NCBI GenBank assembly: GCA_963728495.1
Contig: CAVSKI010000007.1
Location: forward strand, 124,001-188,000
Length of the DNA: 64,000 bases
Source: JACVRW01 sp963728495
GTDB lineage: Bacteria > Actinomycetota > Thermoleophilia > Solirubrobacterales > Thermoleophilaceae
Reading direction: 5' to 3'
This document shows positions 17,227 to 25,484 of the stretch, piece after piece. Both the position numbers and the translations under genes were made by a program. Positions within the stretch are counted from its first letter, which is position 1; each line of letters opens with the position of its first letter. The notes below the pieces were generated by a model. The model saw only the letters and a list, made by a program, of their open reading frames with translations, did not search any database and was not told the origin of the DNA.

Positions 17227-17299
17227 GGGGCTATAGCTCAGTTGGGAGAGCGCCTGGATCGCACCCAGGAGGTCGGGGGTTCGAGTCCCCCTAGCTCCA
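17227..17299 (+). tRNA. tRNA-Ala (anticodon CGC)
   Basis: 73-nt cloverleaf. Anticodon stem CCTGG/CCAGG closes the loop ATCGCAC, giving CGC; the acceptor GGGGCTA/TAGCTCC again has G3:T70. T arm GGTTCGAGTCC; CCA not encoded. The other tRNA-Ala is 3 kb away on the opposite strand. Confidence 0.95.
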
Positions 17300-17399
17300 T
17301 CGCACCGCGTGGTTGCTTCGCGCTTCTCCTTTCACGCGATCGACCGGAACCGCTGGCATCCGGCTTCGTGTGTCAAGTCATCTCCAGCGCTCACCCCGC

Positions 17400-17849
17400 C
17401 TAAGCGACGACGAACGTGTAGTCGCGCTCGATCCGGCCGCTCGCGGTGAGGACGAGGAAGACGAGCCCGACTGCGACCGTCTCGCCGTCCTGGCCGACCG
17501 CCTCCCAGTGGAACTTGACGACGTCGCCAAGTCGCTCGGCGTCGTCGCGCCCCCGGAAGCTGAGCCCTTCGGAGCCGACCCAGTGCTCGTAGGAGCTCGC
17601 CGCGCGAGCCTGTATTTCCTCGTATCCCCGTGCCTCGAGGTTCGCCGTTATCGCGAGCCCGGGTCGCGCCGCGATCTCTCGGATCTCCTGCGGCGGCTGG
17701 AGGATGTGCCTCCCGTCCTCCGTCCAGAGCTCGGCGATCATCCGCCGGCGCCGGTCGGCATCGGGCTCGTTCCAGAGCGCGAGGTACTTCTCCGCCAGCT
17801 CGGCCGCGCTCCGGGACGAGATTTCGACGAAAGCCTGTGTGTCGGTCAT
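17400..17849 (-). CDS. SnoaL/NTF2-like protein
   Basis: 149 aa. The N-terminal helices AAELAEKYLALWNEPDADRR and the motif MIAELWTEDGRHI are typical of SnoaL-like/polyketide-cyclase NTF2 folds, followed by a curved sheet with FHWEAVGQDG and VGLVFLVLTASGRI. It probably binds or isomerises a small molecule; the substrate is unknown. It is divergent from the MmyB-like regulator, with an inverted repeat between them, so it is the probable regulatory target. Confidence 0.75.
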   Translation of the reverse strand: MTDTQAFVEISSRSAAELAEKYLALWNEPDADRRRRMIAELWTEDGRHILQPPQEIREIAARPGLAITANLEARGYEEIQARAASSYEHWVGSEGLSFRGRDDAERLGDVVKFHWEAVGQDGETVAVGLVFLVLTASGRIERDYTFVVA

Positions 17850-17858
17850 CGGTTACCT

Positions 17859-17891
17859 CCGTTGATCGTCTGGTTGCTTCGCCGTCAACGG
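17859..17891. promoter_or_regulatory. Inverted repeat between SnoaL-like gene and MmyB-like regulator
   Basis: Perfect 7-bp arms CCGTTGA (17859-17865) and TCAACGG (17885-17891), spaced by 19 nt, in the 104-bp divergent promoter region. Position and symmetry suggest an operator for the adjacent helix-turn-helix protein. Confidence 0.45.
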
Positions 17892-17953
17892 TCCCGGAGG
17901 AAGGGCCGCGCGTCCATTACCTCTTGTGTAACGCCCCCGCTAACTTCAATCGG

Positions 17954-18760
17954 GTGGTCGTCCAGACCGAGCAGGAGCCCCAGACCGCGGGCGAGTTGAT
18001 CCGCTTCTGGCGCAGGCGACGCCGCCTCAGCCAACTCGAGCTGTCCCTGGACGCGAACGTCTCGACCAAGCACCTGAGCTTCGTCGAGACCGGCCGGTCC
18101 AGCCCGAGTCGCCAGCTCCTCGTCCACCTCGCCCAGCAGCTCGACTTACCGATCGCCGAGCGCAACCGCCTGCTGCTCGCAGGGGGCTTCGCTCCTCCCT
18201 ATCTGGAGCAGCCCTACGACGGCGAGGTCATGCAGCCCCTGCGGGAGTCGCTGAGCAGGCTGCTGGAGGCGTACGAGCCGAACCCGGCACTGATCGTCGA
18301 TGGGCTCTGGAACCTGATCGAGGCGAATCGCGCAGCGTCGCTCCTCTGGGACGGGGTCGACCCCGAGCTCCTCGAGCCACCGATCAACATGCTCCGGCTC
18401 GGCGTCCACCCGGGCGGCCTGCCGCGGATCTCGTCGATGACCGCCGCTTGTAACGCGCCGCTGATTCACCGGCTGAAGCGGAGGAGCCGCGAGGATGCCG
18501 ATCCGGCACTCGGCCACCTGATCGAGGAGGTCGAGTCCTATCTCCCGGACGATCCGCCGGGCGGCCACGCGACCCAGCCCGTGGTCTCACTGGACCTGCG
18601 TACTCCCCTCGGCGAGGTCAGCCTCTTCACCGTGATCGCCACCCTCGGGGCACCGCTGGAGGTGACGGCGGCAAGCCTCGCGATCGAGACCTTCGTACCG
18701 ATGGACGCAAGAAGCGCAGCGCGGCTTGGCGAACTCGGTGGAAAATCGCGAGGAGAATAA
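17954..18760 (+). CDS. MmyB-like XRE-family transcription regulator
   Basis: 268 aa from GTG 17954; the frame is open upstream but that part overlaps the divergent gene and reads as shadow. N-terminal XRE helix-turn-helix: GELIRFWRRRRRLSQLELSLDANVS with STKHLSFVETGRSSPSRQLL (residues ~10-60). The C-terminal MmyB-like ligand-binding domain includes AYEPNPALIVDGLWNLIEANRAA and a typical end region with FTVIATLGAPLEVTAASLAIETFVP. Such regulators usually control the divergent neighbour, here the SnoaL-like protein, possibly in response to a fatty acid or other small ligand (inference). Confidence 0.85.
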   Translation: MVVQTEQEPQTAGELIRFWRRRRRLSQLELSLDANVSTKHLSFVETGRSSPSRQLLVHLAQQLDLPIAERNRLLLAGGFAPPYLEQPYDGEVMQPLRESLSRLLEAYEPNPALIVDGLWNLIEANRAASLLWDGVDPELLEPPINMLRLGVHPGGLPRISSMTAACNAPLIHRLKRRSREDADPALGHLIEEVESYLPDDPPGGHATQPVVSLDLRTPLGEVSLFTVIATLGAPLEVTAASLAIETFVPMDARSAARLGELGGKSRGE

Positions 18761-18774
18761 CCGCCGGCCCTCGA

Positions 18775-19488
18775 TTAGGGTGCCGCCGACGTCTGATCCC
18801 GTGCCACCGGACGCGCTCCGTCGCCCACCGGATCCGACGCGCGTTCCTGGGCCTCGTCGACGAGCGTGCTGACGGAGTCGCGGACAGACTGCTTGTGCAG
18901 CAGCGCGAGCCTGGATGCCCGCTCGGCATCGTGGTCGCGAAGCGCGGCCATGATGCCCTCGTGCTCGCGTTGGGAGGTGGCGAGTCGCCCGGGGACCATC
19001 CGGAACACCCGCTGGAAGCCGGAGTGGCGTTGCCAGATGTCCATCGTCAGCTCGCGCAGCATGTCGTTGCCGCAGCTGGCCACGATCGTGCGGTGGAACT
19101 CGAGATTGAGGTCGGAGAACGTCGGGCCGTCCCGTGAATCGACGGCCGTCTGCAAATTGATCATGAGTAGGTCGAGCTGGGCCAGCTCGACATCGGTGAT
19201 GCGCTCGGCTGCCAGCCCCGTCGCGATGCTCTCCAGGTGCGAGCGGATGAAGTAGGTCTCCTCGACCTCCTTGGCCGTGAGCGTGGTAACTCTCGCTCCG
19301 CGGTACGGAGCGGTTTCGACCAGGCCGTCTCCCTCGAGCATGCGCAGCGCCTCGCGGACGGGGATGTCGCTGGCGCGGTACTGATTCGCCACGTCGCGCA
19401 TCACCAAGTGCGTGCCCGGCACGATGTCGTTGGACAGAATCCGCTCACGGAGGGCGAAGTAGATCGCGTGCGATTTCAGATGGGTCAT
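18775..19488 (-). CDS. GntR-family regulator with FCD domain
   Basis: 237 aa. Winged helix-turn-helix at residues ~5-70 (LRERILSNDIVPG, SDIPVREALRMLEGDGLVE, then the PYRGARV wing). The all-helical FCD ligand-binding domain follows, with metal-site candidates Asp and His in SDLNLEFHRTIVAS and His in QREHEGIMAALRDHDAERA. Divergent from the ABC/FAH operon, with a near-perfect palindrome between them, so it most likely represses that operon and is relieved by its substrate. Confidence 0.87.
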   Translation of the reverse strand: MTHLKSHAIYFALRERILSNDIVPGTHLVMRDVANQYRASDIPVREALRMLEGDGLVETAPYRGARVTTLTAKEVEETYFIRSHLESIATGLAAERITDVELAQLDLLMINLQTAVDSRDGPTFSDLNLEFHRTIVASCGNDMLRELTMDIWQRHSGFQRVFRMVPGRLATSQREHEGIMAALRDHDAERASRLALLHKQSVRDSVSTLVDEAQERASDPVGDGARPVARDQTSAAP

Positions 19489-19539
19489 GGACCGCGTTTC
19501 CTCTCTTGAGACTGCGGGTAAGAAACGACGGAGGCCAGA

Positions 19540-19554
19540 ACATATCTGATATGT
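19540..19554. promoter_or_regulatory. Palindromic operator candidate for the GntR/FCD regulator
   Basis: ACATATCTGATATGT: perfect 7-bp arms around one central base, in the 101-bp region between the divergent gntR-like gene and the ABC operon. It is AT-rich in a GC-rich background and has the symmetry and spacing of FadR/VanR-type sites. Also 35 bp upstream of the substrate-binding-protein start. Confidence 0.6.
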
Positions 19555-19589
19555 CCGACCTGGTCCCGGGACTGACCGAAGGAGCTGTC

Positions 19590-20610
19590 ATGAAGAGGGT
19601 CTGGGCACTCGTAGCGACACTGGCGTTGGGGCTGGCGCTCGCGGCGTGCGGCGAGGATGACGACTCGGGCGGGAGCTCGGAAGCCGGAGGTGGCGGCAAC
19701 ATCCGGGTCGCTCTCGGCGACATCGAGTCGGTCGAGACGCTCGCCCTCTTCATCGCCATGGAGCGGGTGCGCAAGCGGGGCACCGACGTCGAAGTGATCG
19801 AGCTCGCCGACGAGGACCTCGCCAACCAGGCCGTGGTCGGCGGGCAGGCCGATGTGGGTCTCGGCGCGCCCTACGGCCTGATCCAGGGCTCCGGCGCTCC
19901 GCTTCGGATCGTCTGCCAGCTCCAGCGCATTCGCTTCTTCCCCGTGGTCGACAAGGCCGCCTATCCCGACTGGCAGTCGCTGGACGGCGAGACCTTCGGC
20001 GTGCACTCCCGAGGCTCGACGTCCGAGGCGCTCGCCCGGATCATCGAGGAGGAGGAGGGCATCAACTTCGGCGAGATCAGCCTACGTGCCGGGCGCCGAG
20101 GTGCGCGCGACCGCGCTGCTGCGCGGGAACCTCAAGGCCGCCATGCTCGACATTCCGACCAAGAACTTCGTGATGTCCGAGGCGCCGGGCAAGTTCCATT
20201 CCCTCCCGACGCCCGAGACCGAGGCGAGCGACGAGGTGATCTTCGGCAACACCACGTGGATGGAGGAGAATCAGGAGTCCGTCCAGGTCCTGCTCGAGGA
20301 GATCCTCAAGGTCTGGCAATCCATGGTCGAGAACCCCGAGTTCGTCGTGGAGGAGAGGGAGCGGCTCGGGCTGCTGCCCGACCTGCCGGCCGAGCTCGAG
20401 AAGGAGCTGCTGCCCTACTACGAGCAGGCTGCCGAGGAGGGTCTGTTCACCGAGGACTGCGGCGGCGAGCCGGCCGCCAAGGAGGACTTCGTGTTCTACG
20501 GGGAGGCCGGCCAGCTCGAGGGTGACCCGGCGGACCTCAACGTCGAGGACTTCTGGACCCTCGAGCCGTCCGAGAGCGCGCTGAGCGCGGTCGAGAAATC
20601 GGGCAACTGA
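19590..20610 (+). pseudogene. ABC transporter substrate-binding lipoprotein (frame broken)
   Basis: Start ATG 19590 gives a lipoprotein signal peptide with lipobox LAAC near residue 23, preceded by a GAAGGAG ribosome site. The N-terminal half (IRVALGDIESVETLALFIAMERV, QAVVGGQADVGLGAPY) matches NMT1/TauA-type periplasmic-binding proteins. After residue ~163 the frame must shift near 20080-20083 (AGCCTAC; one extra C would restore GEIS-YVPGAEVRATALLRG) to continue through the C-terminal half to the stop at 20610. Corrected length about 339 aa. First gene of the operon under the GntR palindrome. Either a real inactivation or a one-base sequence error. Confidence 0.8.
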
Positions 20611-20612
20611 CG

Positions 20613-21422
20613 GTGGCCACGTCGGTCCGGATCCGGGCCGGCCGCGCTACGGCCGGCCGCGCGTCGGCTCGGCTGAGCAGCCCCTGGCTGCTGCGCGCCG
20701 CGTCGATCCTGTTCGTGCTCGGACTGTGGCAGTGGGCCGGGAGCATCCCGGTGAACATCGCCTTTCCCACGTGCACCGCGACGCTGGCCGCCTTCTGGGA
20801 GATGCTGGTCGACGGCACGTTCGCCGAGGCGTACGCCGAGACGGCCGGTCCCCTCATCGTCGGCGTGCTGCTCACCGCAGTCGGCGGCGTGTTCGCCGGT
20901 CTGGTCATGGGCCTCTCCCCCCGGGCCGAGTGGCTGGGACTGCCCGTGTTCATCGTGCTGCAGGCGTCGCCGTCGGCCGCGATCGTCCCGCTGATCACGT
21001 TCGTCTACGGCATCGGCTTCACCGCCAAGGTGTTCGCGGTGGTGCTGCTCAGCGCACCCGTGATAGTGCTCAACTCCTACCGCGGCATCGCAAACACCCC
21101 GCGGTCGCTGCTGGAGATGAGTAACGCGTTCCTGGCGAGCCGCTGGCAACGGATCTGGAAGGTGGTCATCCCGGCAGGCAGCGGGGTGATCTTCGCCGGG
21201 TTGCGGCTCGGCCTCGCGCAGGGCTTCACCGGGGTCGTCCTCGCCGAGCTCATCATCACCCCGACCGGCATCGGCGACCTGATCACCTACAACCGGTCGG
21301 TCGCCGACTATCCCGCGATGTTCGCGGCCATCCTCTCCATCATCCTGGTCGCGAGCGTCAGCGTGACGCTGCTTCAGAACCTTGAGCGGCGCCTCTTCCG
21401 TCCCGAGTTGAGGCCGGCATGA
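20613..21422 (+). CDS. ABC transporter permease (TauC/SsuC type)
   Basis: 269 aa, GTG start 2 bp after the binding-protein stop. About six membrane helices; the coupling-helix EAA motif region is visible at LLEMSNAFLASRWQRIWKVVIPAGSGVIFAGLRLG. It forms the membrane channel with the ATPase whose start overlaps its stop. A second permease gene lies after the ATPase, so the transporter may use a heterodimeric channel. Confidence 0.88.
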   Translation: MATSVRIRAGRATAGRASARLSSPWLLRAASILFVLGLWQWAGSIPVNIAFPTCTATLAAFWEMLVDGTFAEAYAETAGPLIVGVLLTAVGGVFAGLVMGLSPRAEWLGLPVFIVLQASPSAAIVPLITFVYGIGFTAKVFAVVLLSAPVIVLNSYRGIANTPRSLLEMSNAFLASRWQRIWKVVIPAGSGVIFAGLRLGLAQGFTGVVLAELIITPTGIGDLITYNRSVADYPAMFAAILSIILVASVSVTLLQNLERRLFRPELRPA

Positions 21423-22240
21423 CCGAGAGCGCGGGCATCACCTCGGAGCCCGGTGTGGGCGCCCGGGCGGAGAACGGGCGGGAGCCCGCCGTCCGCATCG
21501 TCGACCTCGTCAAGGAGTTCCCCGGCGGGGTCCGCGCCCTGGGTGGCCTCACCTTCGACGTGCCCAAAGGGGAGCTCACCAGCATCATCGGCCCCAGCGG
21601 GTGCGGCAAGACCACGACGCTGAAGATCATCGCCGGACTGCTCGACGCGACGTCGGGGCGGGTCGAGGTCGACGGCGCCCCCGTCACGGGGCCCGGGCCG
21701 GACCGGGCGTTCGTTTTCCAGGATTTTGCCCTCATGCCGTGGGCCACCGTGCTGCGCAACGTCGCTTTCGGCCTGGAGCTGCGCGGCGTGTCCCGCAAGG
21801 AGCGCGAGGAGACCGCGCGCGCGTACGTCGACAAGGTGGGGCTGTCGGGCTTCGAGGATTCCTACCCCCACCAGCTTTCCGGCGGGATGCGGCAACGCGT
21901 CGGCCTCGCTCGAGCCCTCGCGGTGGACGCCGACATCCTGCTGATGGACGAGCCCTTCGCGTCGGTCGACGAGCAGATCCGCCGCCAATTTCAAGAGGAC
22001 CTGCTGCGGCTGCTCAGCGACGAGCGCAAGACCGTGATCTTCGTGACGCATTCGATCGAGGAGGCCGTCTACGTCTCCGACCAGGTCGTCATCTTGACCC
22101 GCGGACCGTCGAGCGTGTCGAAGGTCGTCCGCCCGGGTGTGGACCACAGCGGCGACCCCGACGAAATCCGGCGAAACCCCGCTTACCTCGACTGGGTCGA
22201 GCAGATCTGGCACGAGCTCCGCAGCTACCTGGAGAGGTGA
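21419..22240 (+). CDS. ABC transporter ATP-binding protein (TauB/SsuB type)
   Basis: 273 aa with all nucleotide-binding motifs: Walker A GPSGCGKTTT, Q-loop FVFQDFALMPW, signature LSGGMRQRVGLARAL, Walker B DILLMDEPFASVD, and switch His in VIFVTHSIEEAVYVSD. An extra ~25 N-terminal residues are polar. Energises import of the unknown substrate of the 19.6-23.7 kb operon; nitrate, sulfonate or aromatic-acid type uptake is typical for the family. Confidence 0.92.
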   Translation: MTESAGITSEPGVGARAENGREPAVRIVDLVKEFPGGVRALGGLTFDVPKGELTSIIGPSGCGKTTTLKIIAGLLDATSGRVEVDGAPVTGPGPDRAFVFQDFALMPWATVLRNVAFGLELRGVSRKEREETARAYVDKVGLSGFEDSYPHQLSGGMRQRVGLARALAVDADILLMDEPFASVDEQIRRQFQEDLLRLLSDERKTVIFVTHSIEEAVYVSDQVVILTRGPSSVSKVVRPGVDHSGDPDEIRRNPAYLDWVEQIWHELRSYLER

Positions 22241-22241
22241 C

Positions 22242-22995
22242 GTGGAGCTTCGCGGTCACCGAATTCCGATGGCGTTCTCGCTGCTGGTGTGGTTCGCCAT
22301 ATGGGAGGTCGTCGGACGGCTCGACCTGGTGTCACTCCTCCCGCCGTTCACCGAGGTGATCGCAGCCTTCCCCGAGGTCGTGTCGTCGGAGACATTCGCC
22401 GACGCCGCTTGGATCACCCTGCAGGCGTTCCTGATCGGGATGGGCCTGTCCTTCGTCGTCGGCATCGGCGTCGGGCATCCTGATGGGCACCAGCCGCGCG
22501 GTTGGGTCGGTGATGGGGATGTGGGTGAACATCTTCGAGAGCTCGCCGCTGACCGCCGTGGTGCCCGCGCTCATGGCGCTGCTCGGCTTCGGACTGCCGA
22601 CGATGATCGTCACCGTGTTCCTTTTCTCGGTCTGGGTGATCGCGCTCGACACCCAAGTCGGCGTGGAGCGGGTCAACCCCTCGCTGCTCGAGATGGGTCG
22701 GTCCTTCGGCGCCACGAAGCGGGTGTTGTACTCCCAGATCGTCCTGCGGGCGGCTCTGCCCGAGCTGCTTACCGGCATCCGCCTCGGGCTGATCCGCGGG
22801 CTGAAGGGCGTCGTCATCGGCCAGCTGCTGATCGCCGTGGTCGGCGTCGGCTACCTGTTCGAGCTGTACTCCCGGAACTTCCTGATGCCGGAGTTCTGGG
22901 CACTGCTCATCATCGTGTTCACGTTTGCCTTCATCGCCTCGGAGGCGGTCGCTTACTTCGAACGAAAGGTGGCGTTCTATGCATCCAGCCGGTGA
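22242..22995 (+). pseudogene. Second ABC permease of the operon (frame broken)
   Basis: GTG 22242 follows the ATPase stop by one base. The N-terminal part (MAFSLLVWFAIWEVVGRLDLVSLLPP... FLIGMGLSFVVGIGVG) runs into a frame break near 22472-22476, where GTCGGGCATC needs one G fewer to read VGILMGTSRAVGSVMG. The second part carries the EAA-loop region (LLEMGRSFGATKRVLYSQIVLRAALPELL) and ends at 22995. Corrected length about 250 aa. The rest of the protein is well conserved, so the break is either recent or a sequence error. Confidence 0.8.
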
Positions 22996-23690
22996 CCGGG
23001 CGACCGGCTACGCCATCGCGGCACCCGCCATCACCACCGTCGCCGTCGCGGGCACGGATGCGGTCTTCCCGGTCGCTCGGGTGTTCTGCGTAGGGCGCAA
23101 CTACGCCGAGCACTCGATCGAGATGGGTCACGACCCGGACCGCGAGCCCCCGTTCTTCTTCATGAAGCCGGCCGACGCAGTCGTGCCGCCGGGCACGCTG
23201 CCGTTTCCCACTCAGACGCGCGACCTGCACCACGAGATCGAGCTGGTGGTCGCGCTCGGCGAGGGCGGGCGGGACATCTCTGCGGAGCGGGCGCTCGACC
23301 ACGTCTTCGGGTACGCGGTGGGGCTGGACATGACGCGTCGGGACCTGCAGACCGCAGGCAAAGAAGGCCGGCCGGCCGTGGGACATGGCCAAGGGCTTCG
23401 ACCAGTCCGCGCCCACCGGCTCGATACGGACGGTCGAGGACATCGGCCACCCGACGCGGGGAGCGGTCTGGCTTCGCATCAACGGGGAGCCGCGCCAGGA
23501 GGGCGACCTCGACCAGCAGATCTGGACGGTGCCCGAGACGATCAGCTACCTGAGCACGCTGGTCACCCTGCGTCCTGGCGACCTGATCATGACGGGGACG
23601 CCCAAGGGGGTCGGCCGGGTCGAGCCGGGCGACCATCTCGACGGTCAAATCGATGGTGTAGGCGACGTGAGCGTCAGCTACGACTCCTGA
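22979..23690 (+). pseudogene. Fumarylacetoacetate hydrolase-family protein (frame broken)
   Basis: ATG 22979 overlaps the permease end by 17 bp. FAH fold with FCVGRNYAEHSIEMG, metal ligands in HHEIELVVALGEGG (E-x-E) and GLDMTRRDLQ (Asp), and a C-terminal MTGTPKGVGRVEPGD. The frame breaks at 23365-23378 in the GC repeat GGCCGGCCGGCC; removing one GGCC unit gives GRPWDMAKGFDQSAP, the expected family sequence. Corrected length about 235 aa. Enzymes of this family cleave or decarboxylate acylpyruvates and related 2-oxo acids, so the operon probably imports and degrades an organic acid (inference). Confidence 0.8.
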
Positions 23691-23729
23691 GGATCGCCAT
23701 CGAGCGGGAAGCCATGAGCCGAGCGCGTG

Positions 23730-23942
23730 TCACTCGCGCCGCAGCCGGTAGAAGCGCGGGTCGGCGTTCCTTATGTAGGGGGAGTCGTGTCGCAAGAGCA
23801 GCGCCCCGGACGCCGTCAGGCGTTCTCAGCGGCGCTCGCCAACCACGAGCAGGTACTCGCGCATGTGGGCGATCTCGCCGTTCGCGCGGTAGTTCGACTC
23901 GAAGAACTCGATCCACGCCCGCCGCAGCTCCTCGTAGGCCAC
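23730..23942 (-). pseudogene. C-terminal remnant of a SAM-dependent methyltransferase-like gene
   Basis: On the minus strand, GTG 23942 (after an AGGGAGGAG ribosome-site-like stretch) opens a short frame AYEELRRAWIEFFESNYR... ending EYLLVVGERR at a TGA at 23826-23828; this resembles the last ~38 residues of class I methyltransferases. The same frame continues past the TGA through RHDSPYIRNADPRFYRLRRE to a TGA at 23730-23732. No N-terminal methyltransferase domain is nearby. Probably debris from a deletion; 23691-23729 shows nothing else. Confidence 0.45.
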
Positions 23943-23986
23943 CGCCGCTCCTCCCTTCTCCGCCTAGTTGTCACAAGCGCCTCGGC

Positions 23987-24520
23987 TCATCCCAGCGGCT
24001 CGAGCCTGAGCACAGGGATGTCGCGGTTCGCCGCCCAGCGGCGGTAATGGGTGAAGCCGGGATAGATCTCCTCGCCGCGGTGATAGGCGTGCTCGCGCTC
24101 GCTGCCCTTCAGCTCGCGGGCCACGACCTCGCGGCTGATGCCGTGGACGGTGATCGTCGCGTTCGGATTCGCGCGCAGGTTGTGATACCAGCCAGGGTTG
24201 CGGGGGCGGCCGAAGTTCGACGCGATCAGGAGCGTGTCATCCCCATTGGGGAGCCCGAGCACGGGCAGCGTGGAGGATCTCCCCGTCTTGGCGCCAGTAG
24301 TGGTCAGCATCGTGATCTCGACTCCGGCGAGGAACGACGACGCGGTGATCGCGCCACCGGTGAGGCGGTAGATGAGCCGATCGAGGGGCTGCTGGATCAC
24401 TCCGTAGATCTTCGCCATCGGGCGCGTCGCGGCCGTCCTCCGCACGAGCCGGTGGAACGGGCCGGACTGCCGGTAACTCTCCATGAACCTCAAGATAGCA
24501 AAAGCAACTTTCCGTTGCAT
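23987..24520 (-). CDS. F420-dependent nitroreductase/quinone-reductase-family protein (Ddn-like)
   Basis: 177 aa. The C-terminal ~120 residues form the deazaflavin-dependent split-barrel: VEITMLTTTGAKTGRSSTLPVLGLPNGDDTLLIASNFGRPRNPGWYHNLRANPNATI is diagnostic (read in segments GAKTGR, ASNFG and PGWYHNL). The N-terminal helix MQRKVAFAILRFMESYRQS may be membrane associated. It likely reduces quinones or similar acceptors with F420H2. Stands alone on the minus strand between damaged genes; only ~190 bp of apparently non-coding sequence separates it from the alpha/beta hydrolase. Confidence 0.85.
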   Translation of the reverse strand: MQRKVAFAILRFMESYRQSGPFHRLVRRTAATRPMAKIYGVIQQPLDRLIYRLTGGAITASSFLAGVEITMLTTTGAKTGRSSTLPVLGLPNGDDTLLIASNFGRPRNPGWYHNLRANPNATITVHGISREVVARELKGSEREHAYHRGEEIYPGFTHYRRWAANRDIPVLRLEPLG

Positions 24521-24712
24521 ATAGAGGCCAAGGGGTCCCGCCCGCGGAAAGGAATCCGTGGTCGCGGAGTCCTTGAGGTCGAATCGATCTCATGCCGACG
24601 GGAGGATCGTGTTACGCCGAAACCGCAACCGCTTCGCCCCGAGTCCCAGGGCGGGGTTGGTACACGCCGCGTTCAGTGTGGTGGGCCTCCCGCCGAGCTA
24701 GTTCCCGAGTAG

Positions 24713-25445
24713 ATGACCGGCATCCTGCTTGTCCACGGGGCCTGGCACGGCACGTGGTGCTGGAACGACTTCGCCGCCCGGCTGTCCGAAATCGGCCACG
24801 ACGTCCGGACGGTGCGGCTGCGCGGCCACGACCCGGCCCCTGGGCGTATCCGGCATCGGATCCACCACTACCTCGACGACGTTCGACGCGCGGCGGCGCA
24901 GTTCCCCGTGCCCCCCGTCCTGGTCGGGCACTCGATGGGCGGGCTGCTCGCACAGAAGCATCTGGATGGCGTGCGTCGTGCAGGGAGCGGTGCTCATGGC
25001 GTCGATCCCGCCATCAGGGGCGGGCCGAGCGGCCGTCCGGCTGGGGGTTCGCCACCCCGTGGCGATGCTGAAGGCGATCCTCCAGCTGCGCCTGCGTCCG
25101 CTTGTGGCGACACCCGCGCTCGTCCGCGAGCTGTTCTTCACCCCCGACACGACCGAGGACGTGGTCAACGACTGCCATGCTCGTGTGCAGGACGAGTCCT
25201 TCCTGGCCTTCGTGGACATGCTGGTCTTCGTGCGAGCGCATCCGGCCCGGGCCGGCGTGCCGGTGCTGGTCCTAGGCGCCGAGCGGGACGGGATCATCTC
25301 GGTGGAGGAGGTGCACCGAACCGCTCGCGCGTATGGCACCCAGGCGGAGATCTTTCCCGGCATGGGCCACAACATGATGCTCGAGGCAGGCTGGCAACGG
25401 GTGGTGGACCGGGTGGACGCCTGGGTCCGGCGCACCGCGTCATGA
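24713..25445 (+). pseudogene. Alpha/beta-hydrolase (frame broken)
   Basis: ATG 24713. The N-terminal part has the oxyanion motif LVHGAWHGTWCW and the nucleophile elbow VGHSMGGLLAQ. Near 24971-24980 (GTGCGTCGTGCAG) one base too many breaks the frame; the continuation VQGAVLMASIPPSG carries the acid (VLGAERDGIIS) and the catalytic His (GMGHNMMLEAGW) to the stop at 25445. Corrected length about 243 aa with the complete Ser-Asp-His triad, so the enzyme would be functional if the break is an error. Salicylate-esterase/methylesterase-like family; substrate unknown. Confidence 0.8.
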
Positions 25446-25484
25446 CGGCATCGCCGTCGGACTATCGTTGACTGCCGGAGCGGT

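Noticed and set aside
16616..17236. Plus-strand Arg/Leu/Gly repeat frame opposite the acidic protein
   Set aside because: It is the complement of the Pro/Glu-rich coding repeats; the minus-strand frame has a structured N terminus and an acidic C terminus and is preferred.
14134..17299. Integrated island bounded by the two tRNA-Ala genes
   Set aside because: No integrase, no duplicated tRNA 3' end as an attachment site, and the tRNAs are different isoacceptors on opposite strands. gdhA between them is a core gene.
20496..21149. Minus-strand frame of 217 codons over the first permease
   Set aside because: Gln/His/Arg-rich antisense shadow of the ABC permease and binding-protein genes.
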